6,294 nt of DNA from Candidatus Methylomirabilota bacterium (GTDB lineage: Bacteria > Methylomirabilota > Methylomirabilia > Methylomirabilales > Methylomirabilaceae): assembly GCA_028869615.1 (NCBI GenBank), contig JAGWRQ010000127.1, positions 1-6,294 of the forward strand, given 5' to 3'. Under the pieces are notes generated by a model. It had not been told where the DNA came from, did not search any database, and saw only the letters and a list, made by a program, of their open reading frames with translations. The position numbers and the translations under genes were made by a program. Shown one piece after another: positions 1 through 6,294 of this stretch. Position 1 is the stretch's first letter; each line of letters begins with the position of its first letter.

Positions 1-85
1 TGACCCGCCCCCAGTTGTTGTACCACCCTCAATGTTAGTCATGCGCACATCGATTGGGGTGCGATCACCTCTGGAGCGGGGAGCC
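1..85. repeat. Left arm of an 85-bp inverted repeat
   Basis: This stretch is the inverted counterpart of 1231-1315. The outer part (1-38) has a single mismatch, the stretch around 57-68 is most diverged, and 69-78 is identical again. It contains the IS 3' tip and the last codons of OrfB. Confidence 0.85.
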
Positions 86-890
86 GATAGAGCCCAGCGC
101 GCTATGTGGGCGAACCTGATGATACGCCTGCCGCCAGCGTTCGATGACCACCTGCGCGTCCCAGCGCGTGTAGCAGCGCGCTCCGTGCAGCAGCTCGTCC
201 CGCAACGTCCCGTTGCAGCGCTCGATGTAGCCGTGCTCCCACGGGCGCCCGGGCTCAAGATACAGCGTGCGCACGCCCACACGGGCCAACCCAGGGTCGC
301 ACCACCTTGGCGGTGACCTCGGGCCCGTTGTCTGACCGAATGGACGCTGGCGTCGTCCGGTAGACAAACAGATCCGCTAGCCGAGCGAGCACATCGTCCC
401 CCCGTAGCCGGCGGGCCACCTCGCTGGCCAGACATTCCCGCGTCACCTCATCGACGATCGTGAGCAGGCGTAGCGGGCGCCCGTCCTGGGTCCGGACTGC
501 CAGACAATCATACGCCCCGACGGGGTTGCGGTGCGTGGGCCGATGGCGGACGCAGGACCCATCCGTCAACCATAGCCGGCCCCGTCGGGGCTGCCGCTTG
601 GGAACTTTCAGCCCGTCGCGTCGCCCAATCCGCTCCACGCGTTGGTGATGCACCCGCCACCCTGCCTGCTGCACCAGCGCGGTCACCCGGCGAGCCCCGT
701 CGCGCCCGTAGGCGCTGGCCAGTCGGACGATGGCGGCCGTGCGCCCTGCCGCCTCAGGCGGAACCGGGCCGTGATGCCGTTGGGTCGAGCGGGGCTGACC
801 CAGCACCCGACACGCCCGCCGCTCCGAGATGCCCAGCTGCGTGCCGACCCGGGTCACGCCCCGGCGGCGCCGCGCTGGGCTGAGCAGTAT
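39..890 (-). pseudogene. IS3-family transposase OrfB (DDE integrase core), broken by two indels
   Basis: OrfB is the catalytic half of the transposase. The frame opens near 890 ([11 protein letters not shown]) in the -1 frame relative to orfA; a GTG at 857 overlapping the orfA stop (GTGA) is another possible start. Conserved blocks are ISERRACRVLGQPRSTQR, RVERI, LKVPKRQPRRGRLW and DGSC. The catalytic acids are present: Asp in GAYDC (codon near 509), Asp in IRSDNGPE (near 332) and Glu in YIERCNG (near 223), with 35 residues between the second and third, as in the family. An extra base in the CCC run at 290-292 sends the frame to an early stop at 255, while the correct sequence (LARVGVRTLYLEPG) continues in another frame. 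Two extra bases near 89-92 then alter LGYRLPAPEVI to LGSIGSPLQR with a stop at 65. The undamaged stop would be at 39-41. The enzyme is probably inactive. Confidence 0.82.
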
Positions 891-1153
891 CCCTCGGCCG
901 CTTCCTGCAGGCTCAGCTTGTCGAGGGTCCAGTCTGCCACCGCCCGCTTGAGCCGGGCATGCGCGCGCTCCTTCAGCCGCCTGGCCTGCTCGCCCTTCAG
1001 GCCCCCGTACTCCGTGCGCCACCGAGAGTCCGTCTGCTCGGTGATGCCGACGCTCCGGCATAGCTGGACCACGGGCTGTCCCTTGGCCAGGGCCACTGCC
1101 ACCTCACGCACCTTGCCGATGATCTGTTCCGGTGTGTAGCGTTGCCGACCCAT
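854..1153 (-). CDS. IS3-family transposase OrfA (helix-turn-helix subunit)
   Basis: This is the DNA-binding first subunit of an IS3-family transposase, about 99 residues. I chose the ATG at 1153 because GGGAGG lies just upstream and the protein then begins MGRQRYTPEQIIGKVRE, a typical OrfA start; an earlier in-frame codon at 1183 would add ten unlikely residues. Residues about 5-50 form the helix-turn-helix (PEQIIGK, VVQLCRSVGITEQT, SRWRTEYGG). Residues about 55-85 are the usual coiled-coil segment (ARRLKER, ARLKRAVADWTLDK). From family memory, this stretch looks about two residues short after RLKE, and the TYYRW motif is altered to TDSRW, which hints at decay. The frame closes with a TGA at 854-856 after reading past the point where orfB begins in the -1 frame. 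No A-rich slippery heptamer is visible. Confidence 0.8.
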   Translation of the reverse strand: MGRQRYTPEQIIGKVREVAVALAKGQPVVQLCRSVGITEQTDSRWRTEYGGLKGEQARRLKERAHARLKRAVADWTLDKLSLQEAAEGYCSAQRGAAGA

Positions 1154-1230
1154 GCCGCCCTCCCTTCTCAGGTCCCGATCCACGCTGATGCCTCACATAC
1201 AACCTGGACCGGTTCAAGGGGGGCAGGTCA

Positions 1231-1315
1231 GGCCCCCCGCTCCAGAGACCATCGAAGCGCAACCGATGTGTGCATGACTAACATTGAGGGTGATACAACA
1301 ACTGGGGGCGGGTCA
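1231..1315 (+). mobile_element. 85-bp inverted remnant of the 3' end of a second, related IS copy
   Basis: The reverse complement of 1231-1315 matches 1-85 along its whole length, with about ten mismatches by eye, one of them in the outermost 38 bases. Read on the plus strand the segment encodes PPAPETIEAQPMCA followed by a stop. This aligns with the repaired C-terminus of the neighbouring OrfB (LPAPEVIAPQSMCA), so it is the coding tail and right tip of another IS3-family copy in the opposite orientation. It ends in GGGGGCGGGTCA at 1315, the IS tip, directly against integrase coding sequence. The simplest reading is that the minus-strand IS inserted into this second IS, whose remainder would then lie left of the window. 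A deletion remnant is the alternative. Confidence 0.75.
1231..1315. repeat. Right arm of the 85-bp inverted repeat
   Basis: This stretch is the inverted counterpart of 1-85. An 85-bp arm is much longer than the usual 20-40 bp ends of IS3-family elements. That, together with the inner IS tip at 1230, argues for a second IS fragment rather than one long terminal repeat. Confidence 0.85.
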
Positions 1316-1784
<469 letters not shown>

Positions 1785-1794
1785 CACAAAACCA

Positions 1795-1899
1795 GGGTAT
1801 AGGGATTAGGGGATAGAGTATAGTGTACCAGAATCGTTTCAATTGTTCTTCTTACGACAGCGCTTTCGCTTCTACCCCTACACCCTAAATCCCGCCTAT
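1795..1899. repeat. Imperfect inverted repeat of TAGGG-type units in the Lys/Arg(TCT) spacer
   Basis: The left arm (about 1795-1823) contains ATAGGGATTAGGGGATAG. The right arm (about 1872-1899) read on the other strand contains GGGATTTAGGGTGTAGGGG. With small gaps the arms pair over about 24 bases around a loop of roughly 48. The units resemble degenerate TATAGGG/TTTAGGG simple repeats and lie in the long (about 117 bp) spacer between two tRNA genes. No ORF is present here. Confidence 0.55.
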
Positions 1900-1901
1900 C
1901 G

Positions 1902-1978
1902 TGGCGCGCCCAGGGAGACTCGAACTCCCGACCTACTGCTTAGAAGGCAGCCGCTCTATCCGGCTGAGCTATGGGCGC
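1902..1978 (-). tRNA. tRNA-Arg(TCT)
   Basis: The acceptor stem is GCGCCCA with TGGGCGC, the discriminator is G and CCA is encoded at 1902-1904. The anticodon stem is GCTGC/GCAGT with one G-U pair, and the loop CTTCTAA gives anticodon TCT, reading AGA. The T arm and acceptor are identical to those of the tRNA-Arg(TCG) gene just upstream in the transcript. Only the D loop (CCGG against TTGG) and the anticodon arm differ. Confidence 0.97.
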
Positions 1979-1985
1979 CCGAAAA

Positions 1986-2063
1986 CAGCAATTAGCAATC
2001 CGCTCTCAGCGAGGTGCGCAACGTATCGCCTGGTCTTTCCTGACCGCTGATGGCTGATAGCTG
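1986..2063. repeat. Imperfect inverted repeat of GCTGAT-type units in the Arg/Arg spacer
   Basis: GCTGATGGCTGATAGCTG at 2046-2063 pairs with the reverse complement of 1986-2003 (GCGGATTGCTAATTGCTG) at 14 of 18 positions. It is built from short GCTGAT/GCTAAT units and differs in sequence from the inverted repeat in the neighbouring spacer. Confidence 0.5.
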
Positions 2064-2069
2064 TGATAG

Positions 2070-2146
<77 letters not shown>

Positions 2147-2147
2147 G

Positions 2148-2223
2148 TGGGGTGAACGGAGGGACTCGAACCCTCAACCCCTGGAGCCACAGTCCAGTGC
2201 TCTGCCATTGAGCTACGCTCACC
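2148..2223 (-). tRNA. tRNA-His(GTG)
   Basis: The anticodon stem CTGGA/TCCAG encloses CTGTGGC, giving anticodon GTG. The acceptor is GTGAGCG with CGTTCAC (one G-U pair). A G at -1 (2223) is encoded opposite C73 (2151), the hallmark identity pair of histidine tRNA. CCA is encoded at 2148-2150. Confidence 0.97.
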
Positions 2224-2247
2224 ATACACTAGCTACCAGCTATTCAC

Positions 2248-2325
2248 TGGCGCGCCTGGCCCGATTTGAACGGGCGACACACGGCTCCGGAGGCCGTTGC
2301 TCTGTCCGGGCTGAGCTACAGGCGC
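2248..2325 (-). tRNA. tRNA-Arg(CCG)
   Basis: The acceptor stem is GCGCCTG with CAGGCGC, the discriminator is G and CCA is encoded at 2248-2250. The anticodon stem ACGGC/GCCGT encloses CTCCGGA, giving anticodon CCG, which reads CGG. The T loop is TTCAAAT rather than TTCGAGT. Unlike the other two Arg genes in the cluster, its T arm (GCCCG) and acceptor differ, so it is an older paralogue. Confidence 0.97.
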
Positions 2326-2347
2326 GAATACCTTACACCCTTGAGTA

Positions 2348-2424
<77 letters not shown>

Positions 2425-2472
2425 CCCTGCATCTTGTCCAACTCCAGCCACCGAGGTCAATCTCCGGTCAAC

Positions 2473-3075
2473 TCACGCTGCGGCAAGCGAGAGGCGCTGC
2501 AGCAACGGTTTTATATTCTCAAGGGCCCGCGCGCGATGGCTGATTCGATTCTTGACATCCGGTGGAAGCAAGGCCATCGTCACGCCAAAGTCTGGAACGA
2601 CGAAGATCGGATCGTAGCCGAACCCACTATCGCCGCTGGGAGCCTCGGCGATAACCCCGTCGCAACTCCCGTAAGCAAGAGTCAATTCTCCTCCGGGTCC
2701 AGCCACGGCCACCGCACACTGAAAACGAGCCCCTCGCTGCGAGAGCGGTATTCCTTCCAGCAACTCAAGGATCCGCTGATTGCGCTCCCAATCCGTAGCT
2801 GTAGGGCTAAGGTAACGGCCAGAGTACACCCCAGGCTGTCCCCCAAGGGCTTCCACCTCGAGACCCGAATCATCCGCGAGAGCCCAGCAACCGCTGAGCG
2901 CTGCGACCGCCTTGGCCTTGACAGCGGCGTTCTCAGCATACGTGACGCCGGACTCGACCGGCGGCATATACCCGTGAAGCGAAGCGAGCGACAAAAAAGA
3001 AATCCTCAGGTCGCTGAGGATGGTCACGATTTCCCGAATTTTTCCTGCGTTTGCCGTCGCCAAAACCAATTGCAT
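2473..3075 (-). CDS. rdgB: XTP/dITP diphosphatase (non-canonical purine NTP pyrophosphatase)
   Basis: A cytosolic house-cleaning enzyme that hydrolyses XTP, dITP and ITP to the monophosphate and pyrophosphate, keeping deaminated purines out of DNA and RNA. The protein is 200 residues, a normal length for the RdgB/HAM1 family. Motifs are [14 protein letters not shown] (residues 3-16, triphosphate binding), [10 protein letters not shown] (45-54), [24 protein letters not shown] (65-88, with the catalytic-type Asp at 69), [10 protein letters not shown] (114-123), SGFGYDPIF (150-158) and [11 protein letters not shown] (175-185). I chose the ATG at 3075: GAGG lies 8 bases upstream and the family starts right at this strand. 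A TTG at 3102 in the same frame would add nine non-conserved residues. It follows rph by 36 bp and ends 48 bp before tRNA-Pro. Gene order gerM-rph-rdgB is shared with Bacillus, where the rdgB homologue is ysnA. Confidence 0.95.
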   Translation of the reverse strand: MQLVLATANAGKIREIVTILSDLRISFLSLASLHGYMPPVESGVTYAENAAVKAKAVAALSGCWALADDSGLEVEALGGQPGVYSGRYLSPTATDWERNQRILELLEGIPLSQRGARFQCAVAVAGPGGELTLAYGSCDGVIAEAPSGDSGFGYDPIFVVPDFGVTMALLPPDVKNRISHRARALENIKPLLQRLSLAAA

Positions 3076-3111
3076 TCTAGAAACCTCGCTCCCTGATGTC
3101 AAGCTGCATCT

Positions 3112-3849
3112 TCACATCTTCAGGCCGTCGATTCCAGCTCCCAGAAGCTGACGTTGAAGGTCAACGAGCTTGTCGATACCTTGCGTCGCCAGGTGGAGCA
3201 TCTGGTCCAACTGCGCCTTGTCGAAGGGAACCTCCTCGGCGGTCCCCTGGATCTCCACGAACTTCCTGGAGCCCGTCATCACCACATTCATATCCACCTC
3301 AGCCATGGAGTCTTCGGCGTAGTTGAGGTCCAGCAAGAGTTCCCCCTCCACATACCCGACGCTCACACCGGCTACGAAATCTTTCAGAAGTGGTCCCGTG
3401 AGTTGGCCGTTCTCTCGAAGACGAGAGAGCGCATCAGCCATCGCGACAAAGGCTCCTGTGATGGCGGTGGTTCGAGTCCCTCCGTCGGCCTGGATGACGT
3501 CACAATCGACCAGCACGGTGCGCTCCCCCAATCGCGTTAAATCGATTACTGCTCGCAGGGACCGGCCGATGAGACGCTGGATCTCGAATGTCCGACCGCT
3601 GGCCCTGCCGGTTGCCGATTCCCGAGGTGTCCTCGTCTTCGTCGCGCGGGGGAGCATCCCATATTCCGCAGTGACCCACCCTTGACCGGTTGCACGCAGG
3701 AACAGCGGAACCTTTTCCTCCACCGTGGCTGTACAGAGGACTCTGGTCTCGCCGACCTCAATAAGCAGTGACCCCTCGGCATGCTTGAGGTAGCCGCGGT
3801 CCACCTTCACCGGCCTGATCTCGTCCATCTTTCGCCCATCACTCCTCAC
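3112..3849 (-). CDS. rph: Ribonuclease PH (tRNA 3'-end phosphorolytic exonuclease)
   Basis: A cytosolic hexameric exoribonuclease that uses phosphate to trim the 3' ends of tRNA precursors and other RNAs. With the chosen start it is 245 residues, and family landmarks fall at expected positions: [14 protein letters not shown] at the N-terminus, [14 protein letters not shown] (57-70), [17 protein letters not shown] (85-101, phosphate-binding Arg86), [15 protein letters not shown] (116-130, GTR at 124-126), and [16 protein letters not shown] (175-190, Asp180 and Asp186). I chose the GTG at 3849 because AAGGAG sits 5 bases upstream and the protein then begins at the conserved RSDGR. An upstream in-frame TTG at 3888, overlapping the previous stop, would add 13 residues with no family support. 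It lies 35 bp after the GerMN gene and 36 bp before rdgB. Encoding this enzyme just upstream of six tRNA genes is a sensible partnership. Confidence 0.96.
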   Translation of the reverse strand: MRSDGRKMDEIRPVKVDRGYLKHAEGSLLIEVGETRVLCTATVEEKVPLFLRATGQGWVTAEYGMLPRATKTRTPRESATGRASGRTFEIQRLIGRSLRAVIDLTRLGERTVLVDCDVIQADGGTRTTAITGAFVAMADALSRLRENGQLTGPLLKDFVAGVSVGYVEGELLLDLNYAEDSMAEVDMNVVMTGSRKFVEIQGTAEEVPFDKAQLDQMLHLATQGIDKLVDLQRQLLGAGIDGLKM

Positions 3850-3884
3850 AGGTTCTCCTTTCGCGCGAGCCTCCACCGGCCGTC

Positions 3885-4445
3885 TCAAAAGACGTACTGG
3901 GGAGACAAGGCCATTCGTGTAACCACATGTCCTGCTAATGTTGGAATCTCAGCCCCCTCGACAAGGATCTGCACACGCGTGATCTGAACGAAGTTCGAGG
4001 CGAGCGTATTGACAATAGAGAATACGGTATAGAGCTCCTCTTGAGCGCCTCCCGGCAGACCATCCCGCAACCCTTGATTGAAATCGACGTACGCAGTCCC
4101 GGATGAGTCGATAAATAGATTGAGAAGCTCGGCCTCGCGAGGAACTGTCGGCATGAAATTACCACTCTTCGGTCCCTTCACCAGCTCGGTCAAAGTCCGC
4201 TTGGCATCCTCTACCATCGTCTCCCCACGTTCTATCTCTCTGCGCTCCTCACGGAAGGCATGGTCGCCACTGGCTACAAAGAAGAGCGTCACGCGCTTCC
4301 TGCTACTTTCGAACGCCGGCTTCCTTGTCTCTGAGGCAGTACGCCGGACAGCAGGTCTGCTCACTGTGACCGATCCGGCGCCCCAAAGAGCGATCGCGCC
4401 GACGATCACTACCAACAAGGCGAGTAAGACAGCCGCAGGCTTCAT
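3885..4445 (-). CDS. Membrane-anchored GerMN-domain protein
   Basis: The protein has 186 residues. Residues about 4-24 form one hydrophobic segment ([16 protein letters not shown]) after a short positive start, so it is a single-pass membrane anchor or uncleaved signal with the rest outside the cytoplasm. Residues about 51-168 are a GerMN (sporulation and spore germination) domain: [75 protein letters not shown] and TLAGH. In Bacillus GerM acts in septal peptidoglycan remodelling during sporulation and germination. In non-sporulating bacteria the role is unproven, but pairing with an amidase points to cell-wall work. The ATG overlaps the amidase TGA (ATGA, 4442-4445) and no good ribosome binding site precedes it, so translation is probably coupled. 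The gene symbol is left empty because orthology to gerM is not certain. Confidence 0.87.
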   Translation of the reverse strand: MKPAAVLLALLVVIVGAIALWGAGSVTVSRPAVRRTASETRKPAFESSRKRVTLFFVASGDHAFREERREIERGETMVEDAKRTLTELVKGPKSGNFMPTVPREAELLNLFIDSSGTAYVDFNQGLRDGLPGGAQEELYTVFSIVNTLASNFVQITRVQILVEGAEIPTLAGHVVTRMALSPQYVF

Positions 4446-6097
4446 CTGATGACAGGCGAGAGCGCAGGCATCAACCCTACCCGTTTTTCATACCGTATCT
4501 TAAATTTGGCAATGCCGGCCAATAGGGCCTGTGCGACCCGTTGTCGATACGCCTCTTGCTCAAGTTTCTGCTCTTCCTCCGGGTTTGTGATAAAGGCCAC
4601 CTCTACAAGGACCGACGGCATCGCCGCCCCGATCAGAACGAAGAAGGGGGCCGACTTCACCCCGCGATTGTCTACCTTGAGACTTTGGCCAAGTTCGTTC
4701 AGGAGCAACTCCGCCAACTCGCTCGATTCCCTCACATAAAACGTTTGAGTCAGATCCCAAAGAACGGTTTTCAAGCCTCGCTGCGCATCCTGACCGACGC
4801 CTTCAAGATTGAGGACTGTGTTCTCTCTGACAGCAGAAGCCCGTGCGCCACGATCGGATGGTTCACGGCTCAAAAAATAGGTTTCAAAACCGATTGCCTG
4901 ACTTCTGGGGGCTGCATTGACGTGCAAGCTGATGAAAAAATCGGCTCGGTGTCGATTGGCAATCATGGTCCGGTGCTCAAGTGGGACAAAGGCATCCTCC
5001 GTCCGAGTCATGATGACCTTTATCCCAAGATTCTCTTGGATCAGTCGCTGTAACCTGAGGCCGATATCCAAAACGATATCTTTCTCCTTCGCTCCTGACT
5101 GGCCGATCGCGCCAGAATCCCTTCCTCCATGGCCGGGATCGATCACTATCGTCTTGACGATCTGTTCCGGTAACAATGCGTCAGACGGCTCGGCCGGCTC
5201 GGCACCTCGAGCTGGCGATTTCGGCTGATCTGTTCGTCCGGGTGTCGTCTTCGTGACAGCATCGGCTTGTCGCGAATTACGCTCTTGCGCTTCGCGGGGA
5301 AAGAGATCGATCACAATCCGATCAGGCCGTTCCAATGCAAACACCTTACTCCATAAACGGCGCCCCACCCCATGGATTGTAAGCTGGGCATCATCATCAA
5401 GCTGCCGAGTTTCAATTGAGGCCACCAGACCATCAGAGACGTGGCTGGATCGGATTGAGGGGCTCACGATCCCTCGCTTCACCTCCAGCACAACTCGCCC
5501 TGATGCGCCATCCTCCCTCAGGACAAAGTCGTGCGGTTGGGTTCCTTCCAAAACAACCCGCGTTCGATCGGGATATGTACGAAATCGCAAGAGACGTAAT
5601 GAGTACGCCCTCTGAGCGATCCGGGCGACCCGCGTCTCAGGATCCCAGTTCACACGACTTTCACCGTATCGCGTACCAAGCGCAATCGGCAGGAGTTCGA
5701 GCGGCACAACAATGCTCTCTCCAAGCCGGCGAGGCGACGCGGAGAGTAAGACAACGCTTTTTTCTACTCGAACCTCCGGAGAGCCGACTCTCAATAAAAG
5801 GGAGGAACTCCCAAGCTGAATCCGGAAACTGCCGCGCGGCCGTTGTCGTCTCAGAGGATTGCCCGCTATCTTGGCGAGGCTCGCCAGCGGCAGATATTCA
5901 GCGCCCTGGACCTGAACAGACTGGAAAGTCAAGCGTTCCTCATCCAAATACACCGTCACCTGAGCGGCCTCCGCCGAGGATAAGAACGTCGCCGCAATCA
6001 CGAATCCCCAAAACAGAACGGCCGACCTTACCGACGATTGTTGGACCCGGCTCTTCCAGCTCAAACCGGTCCCCTCATCCGGTGCCACAACGGACAA
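4442..6097 (-). CDS. Secreted N-acetylmuramoyl-L-alanine amidase (copper-amine-oxidase-like, AMIN and Amidase_3 domains)
   Basis: A zinc hydrolase that cuts the bond between MurNAc and the L-Ala of the stem peptide, normally in daughter-cell separation. It has 551 residues. A signal peptide spans about 14-45 (positive KSR, then AVLFWGFVIAATFL, cleavage near AEAA). Residues about 46-160 resemble a copper-amine-oxidase N-terminal-like domain (VYLDEERL, YLPLASLAKIAGN, VPLELLPIALG, VNWDPE). Residues about 165-267 fit an AMIN septal-targeting domain (LRFRTYPDRTRVVLE, DRIVIDLFP). A charged linker follows at about 268-312. Amidase_3 spans about 313-536, with ligands His323 (DPGHGG), Glu338 (GAKEKD) and His392 (SLHVNA), and catalytic Glu499 (LVEVAFITN). 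I chose the TTG at 6097: GGAGAGG lies upstream, no ATG or GTG is in frame before the stop behind it, and the next GTG (codon 4) is poorly placed. It is the first gene of the block; AmiA/B/C-type, exact orthologue unclear. Confidence 0.94.
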   Translation of the reverse strand: MSVVAPDEGTGLSWKSRVQQSSVRSAVLFWGFVIAATFLSSAEAAQVTVYLDEERLTFQSVQVQGAEYLPLASLAKIAGNPLRRQRPRGSFRIQLGSSSLLLRVGSPEVRVEKSVVLLSASPRRLGESIVVPLELLPIALGTRYGESRVNWDPETRVARIAQRAYSLRLLRFRTYPDRTRVVLEGTQPHDFVLREDGASGRVVLEVKRGIVSPSIRSSHVSDGLVASIETRQLDDDAQLTIHGVGRRLWSKVFALERPDRIVIDLFPREAQERNSRQADAVTKTTPGRTDQPKSPARGAEPAEPSDALLPEQIVKTIVIDPGHGGRDSGAIGQSGAKEKDIVLDIGLRLQRLIQENLGIKVIMTRTEDAFVPLEHRTMIANRHRADFFISLHVNAAPRSQAIGFETYFLSREPSDRGARASAVRENTVLNLEGVGQDAQRGLKTVLWDLTQTFYVRESSELAELLLNELGQSLKVDNRGVKSAPFFVLIGAAMPSVLVEVAFITNPEEEQKLEQEAYRQRVAQALLAGIAKFKIRYEKRVGLMPALSPVIR

Positions 6098-6101
6098 TTC
6101 G

Positions 6102-6108
6102 AGCCTCT
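6102..6108 (-). promoter_or_regulatory. Ribosome binding site deciding the TTG start of the amidase
   Basis: GAGAGGC within CAGGAGAGGC sits 4-6 bases before the TTG at 6097 on the minus strand. It supports this rare start codon. Confidence 0.6.
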
Positions 6109-6118
6109 CCTGTATACA

Positions 6119-6148
6119 ATCGTAATCATAGTCTCATCGACTTATCAA
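6119..6148 (-). promoter_or_regulatory. Possible sigma-70 promoter for the amidase operon
   Basis: On the minus strand TTGATA (6143-6148, five of six with the consensus -35) is followed after 18 bp by TACGAT (6119-6124, four of six). An overlapping TATGAT at 6125-6130 fits -10 better but is only 12 bp from the -35. It lies between the rRNA terminator and the amidase start, where a promoter would be needed. This is a tentative reading by eye. Confidence 0.35.
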
Positions 6149-6172
6149 AGACGCACACAACCGCAGAAAAAC

Positions 6173-6204
6173 GAAAAGCCCGCACGCAGCCGTGTGGGCT
6201 TTTC
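6173..6204 (-). terminator. Intrinsic terminator of the rRNA operon
   Basis: GAAAAGCCC at 6173-6181 pairs with GGGCTTTTC at 6196-6204. The inner stem (6183-6186 with 6191-6194) continues it, giving about 14 positions with one imperfect pair and a four-base loop. On the minus strand the hairpin is followed by G and then five T (6167-6171). It lies a few bases past the 3' end of 5S rRNA, so it ends the rRNA transcript and separates it from the amidase operon. Confidence 0.85.
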
Positions 6205-6210
6205 AAATAA

Positions 6211-6294
6211 ATCCTGGCGGCGACCTACTCTCCCGCGCAGTTGCCCACGCAGTACCATCGGCGCTGGAGGACTTCACTTCCGTGTTCGGAATGG
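6211..6294 (-). rRNA. rrf: 5S ribosomal RNA, 3' part (gene continues past the window)
   Basis: The minus strand carries the conserved 5S segments CCATTCCGAACACGGAAGTG (helix III and loop region), CCGATGGTACTGC (loop E side) and GCGGGAGAGTAGGTCGCCGC, ending in GCCAGGAT at about 6211. Roughly 84 of the usual 115-120 bases are present; the 5' part and presumably 23S and 16S lie to the right. The last base is approximate, judged from the helix I sequence CCTGGCGGC. Confidence 0.95.

Larger units (their letters stand above)
1..1230 (-). mobile_element. IS3-family insertion sequence, full length but with a decayed transposase
   Basis: The element reads on the minus strand. Its 5' end, read from 1230, is TGACCTGCCCCCCTTGAACC. 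Its 3' end, read from position 1 on the plus strand, is TGACCCGCCCCCAGTTGTTG. The two ends share TGACCYGCCCCC (Y = C or T) as a short terminal inverted repeat of the kind found in IS3-family elements. About 1.23 kb is a normal length for the family. Between the ends lie orfA (helix-turn-helix) and orfB (DDE integrase core) in a -1 frame relation. The DNA is visibly more GC-rich than the housekeeping genes to the right, which suggests a foreign origin. The left target duplication cannot be seen because the window starts at the IS tip. Taking 1230 rather than 1315 as the right end is my inference, from the TGACC tip at 1230 and the inverted orfB tail outside it. Confidence 0.85.

Noticed and set aside
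642..1139. Plus-strand open frame within the IS
   Set aside because: It is a GC-rich antisense shadow of orfA/orfB with no family similarity.
1..1315. A single transposon with 85-bp terminal inverted repeats
   Set aside because: A proper IS3 tip lies at 1230 and the outer right arm encodes an OrfB tail in the opposite orientation, so two IS copies explain it better. Kept as an alternative to test.
1795..1899. CRISPR-like or telomere-type array
   Set aside because: The TAGGG units are few, degenerate and inverted; there are no regular spacers and no cas genes in the window.
2431..2460. Promoter for the tRNA cluster (TTGACC at 2455-2460 and CAAGAT at 2431-2436, minus strand, 18-bp spacing)
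   Set aside because: The -10 matches only three of six and lies so close that transcription would begin at the mature tRNA-Pro 5' end. The second TTGACC at 2466-2471 has no partner. Not convincing enough to annotate.
3076..3102. TTG at 3102 as start of rdgB
   Set aside because: The ATG at 3075 matches the family N-terminus and has GAGG at a good distance.
3850..3888. TTG at 3888 as start of rph, overlapping the stop of the GerMN gene
   Set aside because: It adds 13 residues without family similarity, whereas the GTG at 3849 has a strong AAGGAG and starts at the conserved RSDGR.
5416..6210. Long plus-strand open frame antisense to the amidase
   Set aside because: It lies opposite an unmistakable amidase and crosses the rRNA terminator; composition is arginine/serine/proline-rich, as expected from a shadow frame.

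Overview
The window looks like a chromosomal segment of a Gram-negative-type bacterium. It carries a secreted AMIN/Amidase_3 peptidoglycan amidase, CCA-encoding tRNA genes and an rRNA operon end. The gene order amidase – GerMN protein – rph – rdgB – tRNAs, with TTG and GTG starts and short G-rich or GCTGAT-type intergenic repeats, would fit an environmental lineage such as NC10, Nitrospirota or a deltaproteobacterial relative. That placement is a low-confidence inference; no lineage-specific marker is visible. All housekeeping genes lie on the minus strand, so the locus is read from right to left.

Right edge (6294 down to 6098): the 3' part of a 5S rRNA gene, then an intrinsic terminator, then a short promoter region. 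Middle (6097 to 2473): a tight four-gene block encoding an N-acetylmuramoyl-L-alanine amidase, a membrane-anchored GerMN-domain protein, RNase PH (rph) and XTP/dITP diphosphatase (rdgB). The first two genes overlap by 4 bp; the later gaps are about 36 bp. The gerM-rph-rdgB order is also known from Bacillus. Then (2424 to 1709) six tRNA genes follow in the same direction: Pro(TGG), Arg(CCG), His(GTG), Arg(TCG), Arg(TCT) and Lys(CTT). All encode CCA. They start only 48 bp after rdgB with no evident terminator, so RNase PH, a tRNA 3'-end trimming enzyme, may be co-transcribed with its substrates.

Left third (1 to 1778): accessory DNA. The 3' end of tRNA-Lys abuts the C-terminal part of a tyrosine integrase, as expected if tRNA-Lys is the attachment site of an integrative element lying to the left. 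The integrase is cut at 1315/1316 by insertion-sequence DNA. This consists of a complete-length IS3-family element on the minus strand (1-1230), whose DDE transposase is broken by two small indels, and an 85-bp inverted remnant of the 3' end of a second, related IS copy (1231-1315). The window begins exactly at the outer end of the IS.

No new defence or biosynthetic system is visible. The noteworthy points are the nested IS arrangement, the tRNA-associated integrase remnant, the near-identical Arg tRNAs with different anticodons, and the inverted repeats in the tRNA spacers.
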